Shown in pieces: positions 1-6,808 of a stretch of DNA of 11,792 nt; the stretch's first letter is position 1; every line of letters begins with the position of its first letter. Location of the stretch: positions 1 through 11,792 of the forward strand of contig QIDY01000273.1 of assembly GCA_003228495.1 (NCBI GenBank), written 5' to 3'. The stretch is from Nitrospirota bacterium (GTDB lineage: Bacteria > Nitrospirota > Nitrospiria > Nitrospirales > UBA8639). The notes under the pieces are model-generated. The model was not told where the DNA came from. It ran no database searches and saw only the letters and a program-made list of their open reading frames with translations. The position numbers and the translations under genes are program-made.

Positions 1-399
1 CATCCACAGGATAAGGATCTTTGGAACATGCTGGAGATTCAATGCCAAATGTTCGGCGTTCCCTATACGCCTGTTCCTCCACCGGATCAATGGCTTTCTG
101 ATGACGAAGCATTAGCCGTCGGTCCGTATTCCGGAATAGTGATCCATACGCCCGGTCATACGCCAGGGTCGGCCTGTTTTTATTTTGAAGATCAAGGCCT
201 TCTGTTTTCGGGAGATACGCTTTTTCGAGGAGGAATCGGTCGAACGGACTTATGGGGTGGAGATGGTCAAGCCATTACTCGATCCATTCGGGAACGGTTG
301 TATTCTTTGAAGGAAGACACGATGGTGATTCCGGGACATGGTGGTGAATCGTCCATTGGCTGGGAACGGGAAAATAATATGTTCGTGTCCCCGTCATAA
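1..399 (+). CDS. MBL-fold metallo-hydrolase (glyoxalase II-like), C-terminal part
   Basis: The reading frame is open from the first base and ends at TAA 397-399, so the N-terminus, including the HxHxDH metal motif, lies upstream of the window. The visible part carries the later motifs of glyoxalase II-like metallo-beta-lactamase hydrolases: HTPGHTPGS (third metal-ligand region), a SGDTLF segment with the bridging Asp, GRTDL, and the C-terminal PGHG containing the last His ligand. Members of this family hydrolyse thioesters such as S-lactoylglutathione, or act on persulfides or other substrates; the substrate cannot be told from this fragment. The protein ends with a family-typical stretch after PGHG, so the natural C-terminus appears intact. 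The ATG at position 28 is internal to the domain and is not the true start. A diverged copy of the last codons follows the stop (see repeat). Confidence 0.9.
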   Translation, partial: HPQDKDLWNMLEIQCQMFGVPYTPVPPPDQWLSDDEALAVGPYSGIVIHTPGHTPGSACFYFEDQGLLFSGDTLFRGGIGRTDLWGGDGQAITRSIRERLYSLKEDTMVIPGHGGESSIGWERENNMFVSPS

Positions 400-439
400 G
401 TTGGGAGCGGGAACATTAAAATGTTTGTGTTTCCGTCAT
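361..439 (+). repeat. Diverged tandem repeat of the hydrolase 3' end
   Basis: The last 37 bases of the coding part of the hydrolase gene (361-397) are repeated at 402-439 with several substitutions and one single-base indel. Both copies begin tggga.cggga and end ccgtcat. The copies are separated by four bases holding the end of the stop codon. Read in the matching frame, copy 2 would again encode a WERE..MFV.PS-like tail. It looks like an old local duplication now outside the coding sequence. I judged the repeat by eye; identity is about four bases in five. Confidence 0.6.
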
Positions 440-458
440 TATTATTGTTCAACAAACT

Positions 459-489
459 TTGATAGATCTTTCTCTTCCTAACCTATATC
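459..489 (+). promoter_or_regulatory. Possible sigma-70 promoter for the betaine transporter operon
   Basis: TTGATA (459-464) and TATATC (484-489) are separated by 19 bases in the 227-bp gap between the hydrolase and proV. The spacing is longer than ideal and the -10 box is imperfect, so this is only the best candidate seen. It would leave a leader of roughly 130 bases before the proV ATG. No clear operator palindrome was seen beside it. Confidence 0.2.
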
Positions 490-626
490 CTTGTTTTTGC
501 ATTGTGTTTTCTCTGTTACCAACAGGTCCAACCCCAATCTCTTCAAGGTCACTTGGTCAGCCCCAATATCCAATAACTTGAAAAGTGCTCGCCAACAAGT
601 CTTGCAGGTTCTTCCGAGAGAGAGAA

Positions 627-1682
627 ATGAGCCATAACGTTATTGAGTGCAAGAAGGTCTGGAAGATTTTTGGAGAACAGGCCGGCAAGGAAGTGGATGC
701 AGTTCGGGATGAAGGGCTCGGCAAAGTTGAAGCCCTTGAGCGTTTTCAGAGCGTAGTCGCTGTGGCCGATGCCTCCTTTGAGGTCTCGCAGGGCGAGATC
801 TTCTGCATCATGGGCCTTTCTGGAAGCGGAAAATCAACCCTTCTTCGGCTCATCAACCGTTTGATTGAACCGACCTCAGGTCATATTCTCATTAACGGAC
901 AAGACATCGGGAATTTGGATGCCAAGAGTTTGCGCACACTGCGTTCAGAAACGATTGGGATGGTATTTCAAAATGCGGCCCTTCTCCCTCACCGAACGGT
1001 CCGGGACAACGTGGCCTTTGCCCTCGAGCTGCGTCAAGTCTCTAAACCGGAGCGGGACACAGTTGCTGAGGAGATGCTCGATCTTGTCAGGCTAAGAGGT
1101 TGGGAAGATCGAATGCCCGCCGAGTTGTCGGGTGGTATGCAGCAACGAGTCGGGTTGGCGCGGGCTCTGGCAGCAGATCCTGACATCCTGCTTATGGACG
1201 AGCCATTCAGCGCCCTCGATCCTCTTATTCGACGGCAACTCCAGGGGCAGTTTCTGGAGCTTTCTTCGGTGATGAAGAAAACGACTGTGTTCATTACCCA
1301 TGATCTCGATGAGGCAATCCGGCTTGGCAACCGGATCGCAATTATGAAAGACGGTGTCCTTGTGCAGATCGGCACGCCGGAAGAAATCGTGACCAAGCCA
1401 GTGGATGACTATGTCGCGGAGTTTGTGAAAGGTATTTCACGGCTTGCCCTTGTCCGCGCCCACATGATCATGCAATCCATTGAAACATATCATGAGACCA
1501 CCGGGGAGGATCTTTCCTGCCTTCCCGTCGCCTCTGCAGAAGCGGACCTCAACGAGCTGATCAATCTCTCGGTGGACACTGACAGGCCAATCCTGATTCT
1601 GAAGGACAAAAAATCCGTTGGTATCGTAACCAAACATAACCTGTTACGCGGCATTCAAGGGGAGAAAGATTATGGCGAGTGA
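627..1682 (+). CDS. proV: Glycine betaine/proline ABC transporter, ATP-binding subunit (ProV/OpuAA)
   Basis: This is the ATPase of a type I importer for glycine betaine, proline betaine or proline, acting at the cytoplasmic face of the inner membrane. In the 351-residue product the nucleotide-binding motifs are complete: Walker A GLSGSGKST (63-71), Q-loop Gln115, signature LSGGMQQRVGLARAL (167-181), Walker B ILLMDEP (187-193) and switch His225 in THDLDEA. The N-terminal VWKIFG...G...V segment and the NRLIEPTSG stretch are typical of ProV rather than of other ABC ATPases. The C-terminal tail (about 297-345) resembles a single CBS repeat, whereas E. coli ProV, at about 400 residues, has a longer CBS region; osmosensing through the tail may therefore differ. 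I chose ATG 627, preceded by GAGAGAGA, over an in-frame GTG at 585 because the extra 14 residues have no family counterpart. The stop overlaps proW by 11 bases, indicating translational coupling. Confidence 0.93.
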   Translation: MSHNVIECKKVWKIFGEQAGKEVDAVRDEGLGKVEALERFQSVVAVADASFEVSQGEIFCIMGLSGSGKSTLLRLINRLIEPTSGHILINGQDIGNLDAKSLRTLRSETIGMVFQNAALLPHRTVRDNVAFALELRQVSKPERDTVAEEMLDLVRLRGWEDRMPAELSGGMQQRVGLARALAADPDILLMDEPFSALDPLIRRQLQGQFLELSSVMKKTTVFITHDLDEAIRLGNRIAIMKDGVLVQIGTPEEIVTKPVDDYVAEFVKGISRLALVRAHMIMQSIETYHETTGEDLSCLPVASAEADLNELINLSVDTDRPILILKDKKSVGIVTKHNLLRGIQGEKDYGE

Positions 1683-3075
1683 AGTTCGGACGGAAGGCAA
1701 CGATGAGTCGGTGCCCACTAGTGCTGACACCACACCCAACAGTAGGGAATTGGTCGAGGAATTTGTTGGACCAAACGGCGCCTACTATGCGCGTCAGTTT
1801 GAGCGAATTTCCCAACAGAGTTTTGCTGGGGTCCGTCTCAATCGGGCTGCGGCCCTTGGCGGCCCCCTCTGGGCTGCAACGCGGAACCTCTGGATAGTAT
1901 TTTGGTTTTCTGCCTTGGGGGATGTGATTGGGCTGATTATGATCGCTCGAGCTCTTTGGTCCTCAAGTCATGGAGTCATGGACACAACAGGCCGTGGTGG
2001 TACCGTTCTTTTCCTCGGTCTTCTCTTCCTAATCGCTTTCCGTGCAGTGACGGGCCTGGTGGCCAACTGGGCATACCTGGGGGCTTTCATGCATTGGAGA
2101 AGAAATCGCAATATTCCGACGGGAACTAGTTGGAAATCGGGACTCGCAGGTCTGGGTATCTTGACCATCATCTATCCCCTGACGGCTTACCGTTTTAGTG
2201 CATCTCAGGTCGTAGAATTTCTTGAGAAGTTCCCTACAAACCGTTTCATTAAACTCAAAACCGCCGAGGCAATGGACAACATGGTGGACTGGATGGTCAT
2301 ACACCTGGAGACGTTTTTTGACTCGATCACATTTGGAATCCGGACCGTTCTGAATTTTCTGGACCTCATTTTCGTGGAGACTCCATGGCCTGTGACCTTT
2401 CTTCTTATCATGTTGCTGGCCTGGCGCATGGCTGGGACAACCGTGTCGATGTTTAGTGGATTGGCCCTTCTCTATGTCGGACTATTCGGTTTTTGGGAAA
2501 AAGCCATGAGCACCTTTTCGCTGATTGGCACAGCCATGTGTCTTTGCATTATGTTAGGTGCACCATTGGGAATTTGGTGTGCCAAAAATAAGCGGCTCTA
2601 TGCCATTCTCCGGCCCATCTTGGATATGATGCAAACAATTCCAAGCTTCGTCTATCTGATTCCGGCTGTGGCTTTCTTCTCAATTGGGAAGCCGCCGGGC
2701 ATTCTGGCAACGATTGTATTTGCCATGCCGCCCTTAATTCGATTGACGGCGCTAGGTATTATGCAGGTTCCTGACTCGGTTCGCGAGGCAGCGGTCGCGT
2801 TCGGTGCCAGCCCTCGCCAGCTCCTGTTCAAGGTTGAGATCCCCCTCGCCCTTCCTTCCATCATGACGGGCATCAATCAGTCCATCATGATGAGCCTGTC
2901 CATGGTGGTCGTGGCTGCATTGATCGGGGCAGGCGGGTTGGGATACGACGTGTTGTTCGCCCTTCAGCATGTGGAAACTGGAAACGGCATTTTAGCGGGC
3001 CTCGCCATTGCCATACTCGCCATGGTCCTTGATCGAATCGTACAAGGATTCCAGAAAGGCATACAAAGAGGTTGA
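1672..3075 (+). CDS. proW: Glycine betaine/proline ABC transporter permease (ProW/OpuAB) with N-terminal extension
   Basis: This is the membrane subunit that forms the translocation path for betaine-type osmolytes. The C-terminal half (about 235-465) is a canonical ProW permease, with DMMQTIPSFVYLIP (318-331), FAMPPLIRLT (350-359) and the EAA coupling loop EAAVAFGASPRQLLFKVEIP (372-391), which docks on the ATPase. At 467 residues it is longer than E. coli ProW (about 354). The first roughly 40 residues are polar and likely disordered. Residues about 38-150 contain YYARQFERI, a GGPLWAATRNLW stretch, hydrophobic segments and an NWAYLG...HWRRN tail; this resembles DUF2628-type small membrane proteins and is an unusual fusion. 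ATG 1672 is preceded by AAGGGGAGAAAG and lies inside the end of proV. The stop TGA overlaps the proX start (TTGA). The permease call is firm; the identity of the extension is from memory of the family pattern. Confidence 0.92.
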   Translation: MASEVRTEGNDESVPTSADTTPNSRELVEEFVGPNGAYYARQFERISQQSFAGVRLNRAAALGGPLWAATRNLWIVFWFSALGDVIGLIMIARALWSSSHGVMDTTGRGGTVLFLGLLFLIAFRAVTGLVANWAYLGAFMHWRRNRNIPTGTSWKSGLAGLGILTIIYPLTAYRFSASQVVEFLEKFPTNRFIKLKTAEAMDNMVDWMVIHLETFFDSITFGIRTVLNFLDLIFVETPWPVTFLLIMLLAWRMAGTTVSMFSGLALLYVGLFGFWEKAMSTFSLIGTAMCLCIMLGAPLGIWCAKNKRLYAILRPILDMMQTIPSFVYLIPAVAFFSIGKPPGILATIVFAMPPLIRLTALGIMQVPDSVREAAVAFGASPRQLLFKVEIPLALPSIMTGINQSIMMSLSMVVVAALIGAGGLGYDVLFALQHVETGNGILAGLAIAILAMVLDRIVQGFQKGIQRG

Positions 3076-4151
3076 TCAGCTCTCCAACATTAAAGAGAGA
3101 TGTCCTGAAGAGATTCTCTCCTTTGCTCATTCTTCTCTTAGCCGTTAGCACTCTCACATGCACAGATCCCACCACAAATGTAAAGGTTGTCATCGGCGAA
3201 TTGACGTGGGATGGCGGACTTGCCATCGGGCATGTTCTCAAAACCGTTCTTGAAACCAAATTGAGCATCGAGGTGGAACTTGTTCTGGCTGATCAACCTG
3301 TGATTCTCAAGGCCATGGACAAGGGGGATGGTCGCATCGATGTTCACCCGGACTTCTGGATGCCCAACCAAGCGGGACAGTGGAACCAATACATTGCGCC
3401 GGGTTCACGGGAAACGGTCCTTGTCAATCTGAACCCTTACCATGGGGGCCAGGGGCTGTTCATTCCCAGATACGTTCAGGACCAATACGGGGTGAAGGAT
3501 GTCACAGACCTCTCTAGTCCTGAGATTGCAAAATTGTTCGACACCGATGGAAACGGTAAAGGGGAGTTTTGGGCCGGGGCACCTGGATGGGCATCCACCA
3601 ACGTGGAGAATGTGAAGGCAAAAAGTTATGGCTACGGAGAGTTTTTTGAATCCATAGAAGTACCGGTCGCGGTGTTCCAGGCCAACCTGAAAACGGCGTA
3701 TTCAAGAAAGAAACCGATTCTTTTTTACTCCTGGACTCCCGAATGGATTCACACCAAGTACGACTTGGTGAAACTTGAAGAGCCCCCTTTCGACGGGTTT
3801 GCCATGGAAAGCAAGAAGGATGACCCGCTTTATAACCTCAAGGGCTGCTGGAAGATGTACCAACCGAAAGATGATCAAGATTGGTACGAAAAGAGCCGCA
3901 TTACCTGTGCGTGGCCGGATGCCAGCGTTTTTATCGCCTACTCTACATCCCTAACCGCACGGGCACCCCAGGTCGCACAGTTTTTCCATCAGGTGGCCCT
4001 CTCTTCTGATTTTGTGGGCGAGTGGATCGCCCAAATGGTAGTGGAAAAACGAGATCCTGTCGATGTGGCAAGAAAGTGGGTGACGAATCATCCAGAAATT
4101 GTTAATGAGTGGGTAAAGGATATCGGGTTTGTAAGAATTCCAGACAACTAA
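3072..4151 (+). CDS. proX: Glycine betaine/proline ABC transporter substrate-binding protein (OpuAC/ProX family)
   Basis: This is the extracytoplasmic receptor that delivers betaine-like ligands to the ProW permease. Of 359 residues, about 12-30 form a basic then hydrophobic export signal ending near Cys30. That cysteine could carry lipid, but the preceding TLT is a poor lipobox, so a soluble periplasmic protein is equally possible. The OpuAC-type domain runs from about 37 to the end, with IGELTWDGG (41-49), HPDFWMPN (92-99), GAPGWASTN (169-177) and SWTPEWI (220-226); the tryptophans are of the kind that cage the quaternary ammonium group in this family. The most upstream usable start is TTG 3072, overlapping the proW stop as TTGA. 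It has AGAGG directly against it with no spacer, so initiation probably depends on coupling; a rarer downstream start (CTG 3105, after AAAGAGAGA) cannot be excluded. This is the third and apparently last gene of the operon. Confidence 0.9.
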   Translation: MISSPTLKRDVLKRFSPLLILLLAVSTLTCTDPTTNVKVVIGELTWDGGLAIGHVLKTVLETKLSIEVELVLADQPVILKAMDKGDGRIDVHPDFWMPNQAGQWNQYIAPGSRETVLVNLNPYHGGQGLFIPRYVQDQYGVKDVTDLSSPEIAKLFDTDGNGKGEFWAGAPGWASTNVENVKAKSYGYGEFFESIEVPVAVFQANLKTAYSRKKPILFYSWTPEWIHTKYDLVKLEEPPFDGFAMESKKDDPLYNLKGCWKMYQPKDDQDWYEKSRITCAWPDASVFIAYSTSLTARAPQVAQFFHQVALSSDFVGEWIAQMVVEKRDPVDVARKWVTNHPEIVNEWVKDIGFVRIPDN

Positions 4152-4173
4152 CCGCGCATTGGCACGTAAGTGA

Positions 4174-4202
4174 TTGACAGCCAAGGGAAGCCTTGCTATC
4201 TG
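4174..4202 (+). promoter_or_regulatory. Probable promoter with inverted repeat in the spacer
   Basis: A consensus -35 TTGACA (4174-4179) is followed after 17 bases by TATCTG (4197-4202), about 48 bases upstream of the small cysteine-rich gene. A perfect 5-bp inverted repeat, CAAGG-GAAG-CCTTG (4182-4195), fills most of the spacer. This could be an operator, or a weak hairpin ending the proVWX transcript; no T-run follows it, which argues against a classical terminator. Confidence 0.4.
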
Positions 4203-4249
4203 TTTGAATCATTCACCTTGTTCATTGAAGATAAAGGAACGAGCGGGAG

Positions 4250-4489
4250 ATGAAATTCTACTCAAATCCCGAACGGAGCATGGCTAGTCAACGGAATGCG
4301 TGCATCCGATGCGGAGGGTACTTGGTAAAAGAAGATTTTGTTGACTTGGGTGGGACCTGTGAGCCGGTCATGACTGTGGCCTGCCGTTGCATGAACTGCG
4401 GGAACGTCGTCGATGAACTCATTCTTCAGCACAAAAAAAGCCCTCCTCCCCGCCCCATTAAAGGCGGCTCCCATTCGTCGGAGAAGTAA
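4250..4489 (+). CDS. Small cysteine-rich (zinc-ribbon-like) protein, function unknown
   Basis: The 79-residue product has CIRCGG (18-23) and later CRCMNCG (45-51): two paired-cysteine knuckles about 26 residues apart, as in small zinc ribbons. The tail is basic and proline-rich. The pattern CxRCGG..V.E...D...C..CG..VD..IL resembles a family of short proteins that I associate with Nitrospira genomes; their function is unknown to me. There is no signal peptide or membrane segment, so it is likely cytoplasmic, perhaps binding nucleic acid or regulating a partner. Two starts are possible. ATG 4250 has AAGGAAC about ten bases upstream and GGGAG immediately adjacent; ATG 4280 (giving MASQRNACIRCGG) has GGAG only one base away. 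I prefer 4250, moderately. It has its own likely promoter and appears monocistronic. Confidence 0.65.
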   Translation: MKFYSNPERSMASQRNACIRCGGYLVKEDFVDLGGTCEPVMTVACRCMNCGNVVDELILQHKKSPPPRPIKGGSHSSEK

Positions 4490-5041
4490 CGATTTCCCTT
4501 CTTCCTAACCATTCACGACTTTCATGAAGGAAGAGCCGTTCGATTCTATCATTTCTCTTGAGTAATAAAATAAGACATATGTTTTGCAATAATTTCAATT
4601 GTTTATGTTTTTTCTTTCCTAAAACGATCGACGGTGATTTGGCTATCAAGGCCTTTAAAAATCTAACAAACGCTCAATTTGTTGCTTACTGAGCCTGAAA
4701 GTAGTACCTTCGACCGGGGTTAGAAGGGAGCTTCGAGTTCTTCACCTATGGCCCGCAATGCCAATTGCGGGCATCGAAGATCCCCCCCGCATCTCCCCCC
4801 TGGACCTCAAGAGCTCCAGGTAAGGCAGGGAGCCAATCTCTCCAAAAATGACCTACTGAGGGCTTTAGCGGAAAAAGTGGGTGGGGTGCTCCCAAATGAA
4901 TAAGTGTGTCAGCGTGGAATCACGCATTGAGAAAGGACTATACCCAATGCATCTTCTATTTCAGCGACCTGGCATCATTAACAAAGGCCAGATGGAGGTA
5001 GATTCGTTCATTGTCTAGCAGACCCTAAAGGGGAAAAGAAT
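4490..5041 (+). other. Long non-coding stretch with several hairpins upstream of the methyltransferases
   Basis: No convincing gene is seen in these 552 bases. The right part (about 4670-5041) holds several inverted repeats: CCTTC/GAAGG around 4709-4729; a perfect 8-bp GCCCGCAA/TTGCGGGC with a 6-base loop (4751-4772); CCTGGA/TCCAGG (4799-4804 with 4815-4820); and GGGAGC/GCTCCC closing a larger loop (4828-4833 with 4888-4893). Two runs of six to seven C lie at 4782-4800. This density of pairing could mean a structured 5' leader for the methyltransferase genes, but none of the known riboswitch consensus sequences I can recall fits, and there is no hairpin plus T-run terminator. A 40-codon open frame at 4896-5018 lacks a good ribosome-binding site and is not called. 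Confidence 0.4.
4751..4772. repeat. Perfect 8-bp inverted repeat
   Basis: GCCCGCAA and its exact complement TTGCGGGC are separated by the 6-base loop TGCCAA. No T-run follows, so this is not an intrinsic terminator. It may be part of a structured leader or a protein-binding palindrome upstream of the methyltransferase pair. Confidence 0.6.
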
Positions 5042-5905
5042 ATGCTGAAGCCACGCGATCCAGAGACTCTCAATATCCTCACCGAGTATGAAAATTATTC
5101 CGTCACCTCGCATTCGTATGACACCACGAGGCAGCCGATCGGAATGGAAGTCATTTTGGGTTGTTTTGCTGCTTCCAACACTTGTCCCTTACATGAACAA
5201 ATCATCCTTGACGCTGGATGTGGCACGGGGAATTACCTTCAAGCCATTCATAACAAGGTCGGAATCTGTCATGGAATTGAAGTCAATGAAGGGATGTTAG
5301 CTCAGGCTCAAAACAAATTCGGCAATGGCTCTCATGTCAATCTTGACCACGGCAGTCTGCTCAATCTTCCCTATCCTGACGATTTCTTCGATGGGATCAT
5401 GTGTAACCAAGTTATCCACCATTTGGATGATCCTGGGAAAACAGACGCATTCCCCAACGTGAAGGCCATGCTCTTTGCCTGCTATCGCGTCCTTCGTCCT
5501 CATGGTGTGTTGGTCCTCAATCTGTGCAGCCGCCAACAACTTGTTGATGGGTTCTGGTGGGCTGATCTCATTCCAAAAATTGTCGATAAAATGGCCGCTC
5601 GCATCCCTTCCCTAGACTTCACAGGGAAGATGCTGGAGGCCGTTGGCTTTCAAAAGGGAGGCATCATCGTTCCGCTCCATGAGACCCTTCAGGGACAATC
5701 CTATTGTGACCCCAAAGGGCCGTTACAGAAATCCTTTCGTGACGGTGATTCCACTTGGGCCTTGCTGTCGGAAGCGGAATTACATCAGACCTTGGAGCGC
5801 ATCCACGCAATGAATGAAGATGGAAGCATCATCGAATACTTAGACGAACGAGAGAAACGGCGAAAGCGCGTTGGACAGACCACCTTCATTTTTGCCAGAA
5901 AATAG
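5042..5905 (+). CDS. Class I SAM-dependent methyltransferase
   Basis: This 287-residue cytosolic enzyme has a UbiE/COQ5-type Rossmann methyltransferase fold. The SAM-binding glycine loop ILDAGCGTGN lies at about 55-64, the acidic residue for the ribose hydroxyls is in GIEVNEGM (about 78-85), and motifs II/III follow as LPYPDDFFDGIMCNQVIHHL and then the RVLRPHGVLVLN strand. Before the core, YENYSVTSHSYDTTRQPIG looks like a conserved cap helix of this subfamily. After it come an aromatic GFWWADLIPK stretch and a DGDST motif, which I recognise as family-conserved but cannot link to a substrate. ATG 5042 is preceded by AAAGGGGAAAAG. Only 21 bases separate it from the next methyltransferase, so the two are probably co-transcribed. 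Substrate unknown; a small metabolite is more likely than a macromolecule given the size and the absence of targeting domains. Confidence 0.85.
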   Translation: MLKPRDPETLNILTEYENYSVTSHSYDTTRQPIGMEVILGCFAASNTCPLHEQIILDAGCGTGNYLQAIHNKVGICHGIEVNEGMLAQAQNKFGNGSHVNLDHGSLLNLPYPDDFFDGIMCNQVIHHLDDPGKTDAFPNVKAMLFACYRVLRPHGVLVLNLCSRQQLVDGFWWADLIPKIVDKMAARIPSLDFTGKMLEAVGFQKGGIIVPLHETLQGQSYCDPKGPLQKSFRDGDSTWALLSEAELHQTLERIHAMNEDGSIIEYLDEREKRRKRVGQTTFIFARK

Positions 5906-5926
5906 TGAAAGGAGGAGGAAATAAAC

Positions 5927-6730
5927 ATGACAACTCAAGTAACACACCCTGAGCGACTAGAACTGCAACCCGAAGAGGAAGCCAATCGCTACTCGAGACA
6001 AAGCATATTGCGCTCTGAACGCATGTACGGAGAAGGTTTCCAAAGCCCTGGGGGTATTGAAGCCGTGGAGGCGTTTTGTTCAATGCTTCGCATGCGGGAA
6101 GGGATGAAGATTCTCGACATTGGCAGCGGTTTAGGTGGAGCCACCTTTTATTTTGCCGAGCGCTATGGTGCCAATGTGGTCGGCTTGGATTTTTCTCAAG
6201 AAATGGTTGACATCAGTATGGAACGGAAAGAAGAAAAGAAGCTTCCTTGCGTTTCCTTTCAACAGGGAGATATCCGAACCGCTATACTTCCGAAAGATAC
6301 GTTCGATTTAGCCTGGACCCGGGACTGTATTTTATATATTCCGGAAAAAGACCTTGTTTGGAAAAATGTGTATGCATCCCTAAACACTGGCGGGCAGCTC
6401 TTTATTACGGACTTCTGTAAAGGGAAGGGACCTCTTTCGAAATCGTTTATGACGTATTTGGGTGATTGCCACTATCATCTTCAAGATTTAGACACCTATG
6501 GCCAAACGTTGGAAACGGCTGGATTTCAGGACATACGGATTGAAGATCATACGAAGGCGTTCATTGATTCTCTTCGAGACGAACTCGAGAACTTAACTAC
6601 CACCAGTAATCAGTTCTTTCGAGAATTTTCCGAGAGCGATTTTGACTATCTGGTGAATCGGTGGGACAAGAAAATTCAGTTCTGTGAGCAAGGCGACTTC
6701 CTTTGGGGGCTCTTTATTGCAGAAAAGTAA
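5927..6730 (+). CDS. SAM-dependent methyltransferase resembling phosphoethanolamine N-methyltransferase (PMT)
   Basis: Over most of its 267 residues this protein follows the layout of single-domain PMT enzymes, which methylate phosphoethanolamine to phosphocholine. It has NRYS (20-23), YGEGFQSPGG (34-43), SAM loop LDIGSGLGG (63-71), VVGLDFSQEM (84-93), GDI (114-116), FDLAWTRDCILYI (126-138), the GG.LFITDFC strand, YHLQDLDTYGQTLETAGF (183-200) and a C-terminal W..KI.......WG.F. Compared with Plasmodium PMT as I remember it, Tyr22 aligns with catalytic Tyr19, but the position of catalytic His132 is Tyr137 here. The acceptor may therefore differ; sarcosine or dimethylglycine methylation is an alternative. 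A very strong ribosome-binding site, AAGGAGGAGG (5909-5918), lies 8 bases before ATG 5927, suggesting high expression. It is probably co-transcribed with the upstream methyltransferase, and its closeness to a betaine transporter fits a role in osmolyte or choline-type metabolism (inference). Confidence 0.8.
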   Translation: MTTQVTHPERLELQPEEEANRYSRQSILRSERMYGEGFQSPGGIEAVEAFCSMLRMREGMKILDIGSGLGGATFYFAERYGANVVGLDFSQEMVDISMERKEEKKLPCVSFQQGDIRTAILPKDTFDLAWTRDCILYIPEKDLVWKNVYASLNTGGQLFITDFCKGKGPLSKSFMTYLGDCHYHLQDLDTYGQTLETAGFQDIRIEDHTKAFIDSLRDELENLTTTSNQFFREFSESDFDYLVNRWDKKIQFCEQGDFLWGLFIAEK

Positions 6731-6808
6731 GCCATGGCGATTCACCGGTGGATTCATTCAGTCCGATGGCAATCGGTATAGACAAAAGGGTCGATTGAGG
6801 AGGTCTTA

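Noticed and set aside
585..626. GTG at 585 as the start of proV
   Set aside because: The 14 added residues have no counterpart in ProV proteins, and ATG 627 has a better upstream purine-rich site.
4782..4800. C-runs as a possible G-quadruplex on the minus strand
   Set aside because: Only two long runs are present within a short distance, fewer than the four G-tracts needed unless each run splits; not supported without further tracts.
4896..5018. 40-codon open frame starting ATG just upstream of the first methyltransferase
   Set aside because: It has no convincing ribosome-binding site, no recognisable composition or domain, and lies in a hairpin-rich leader; a leader peptide is possible but unsupported.
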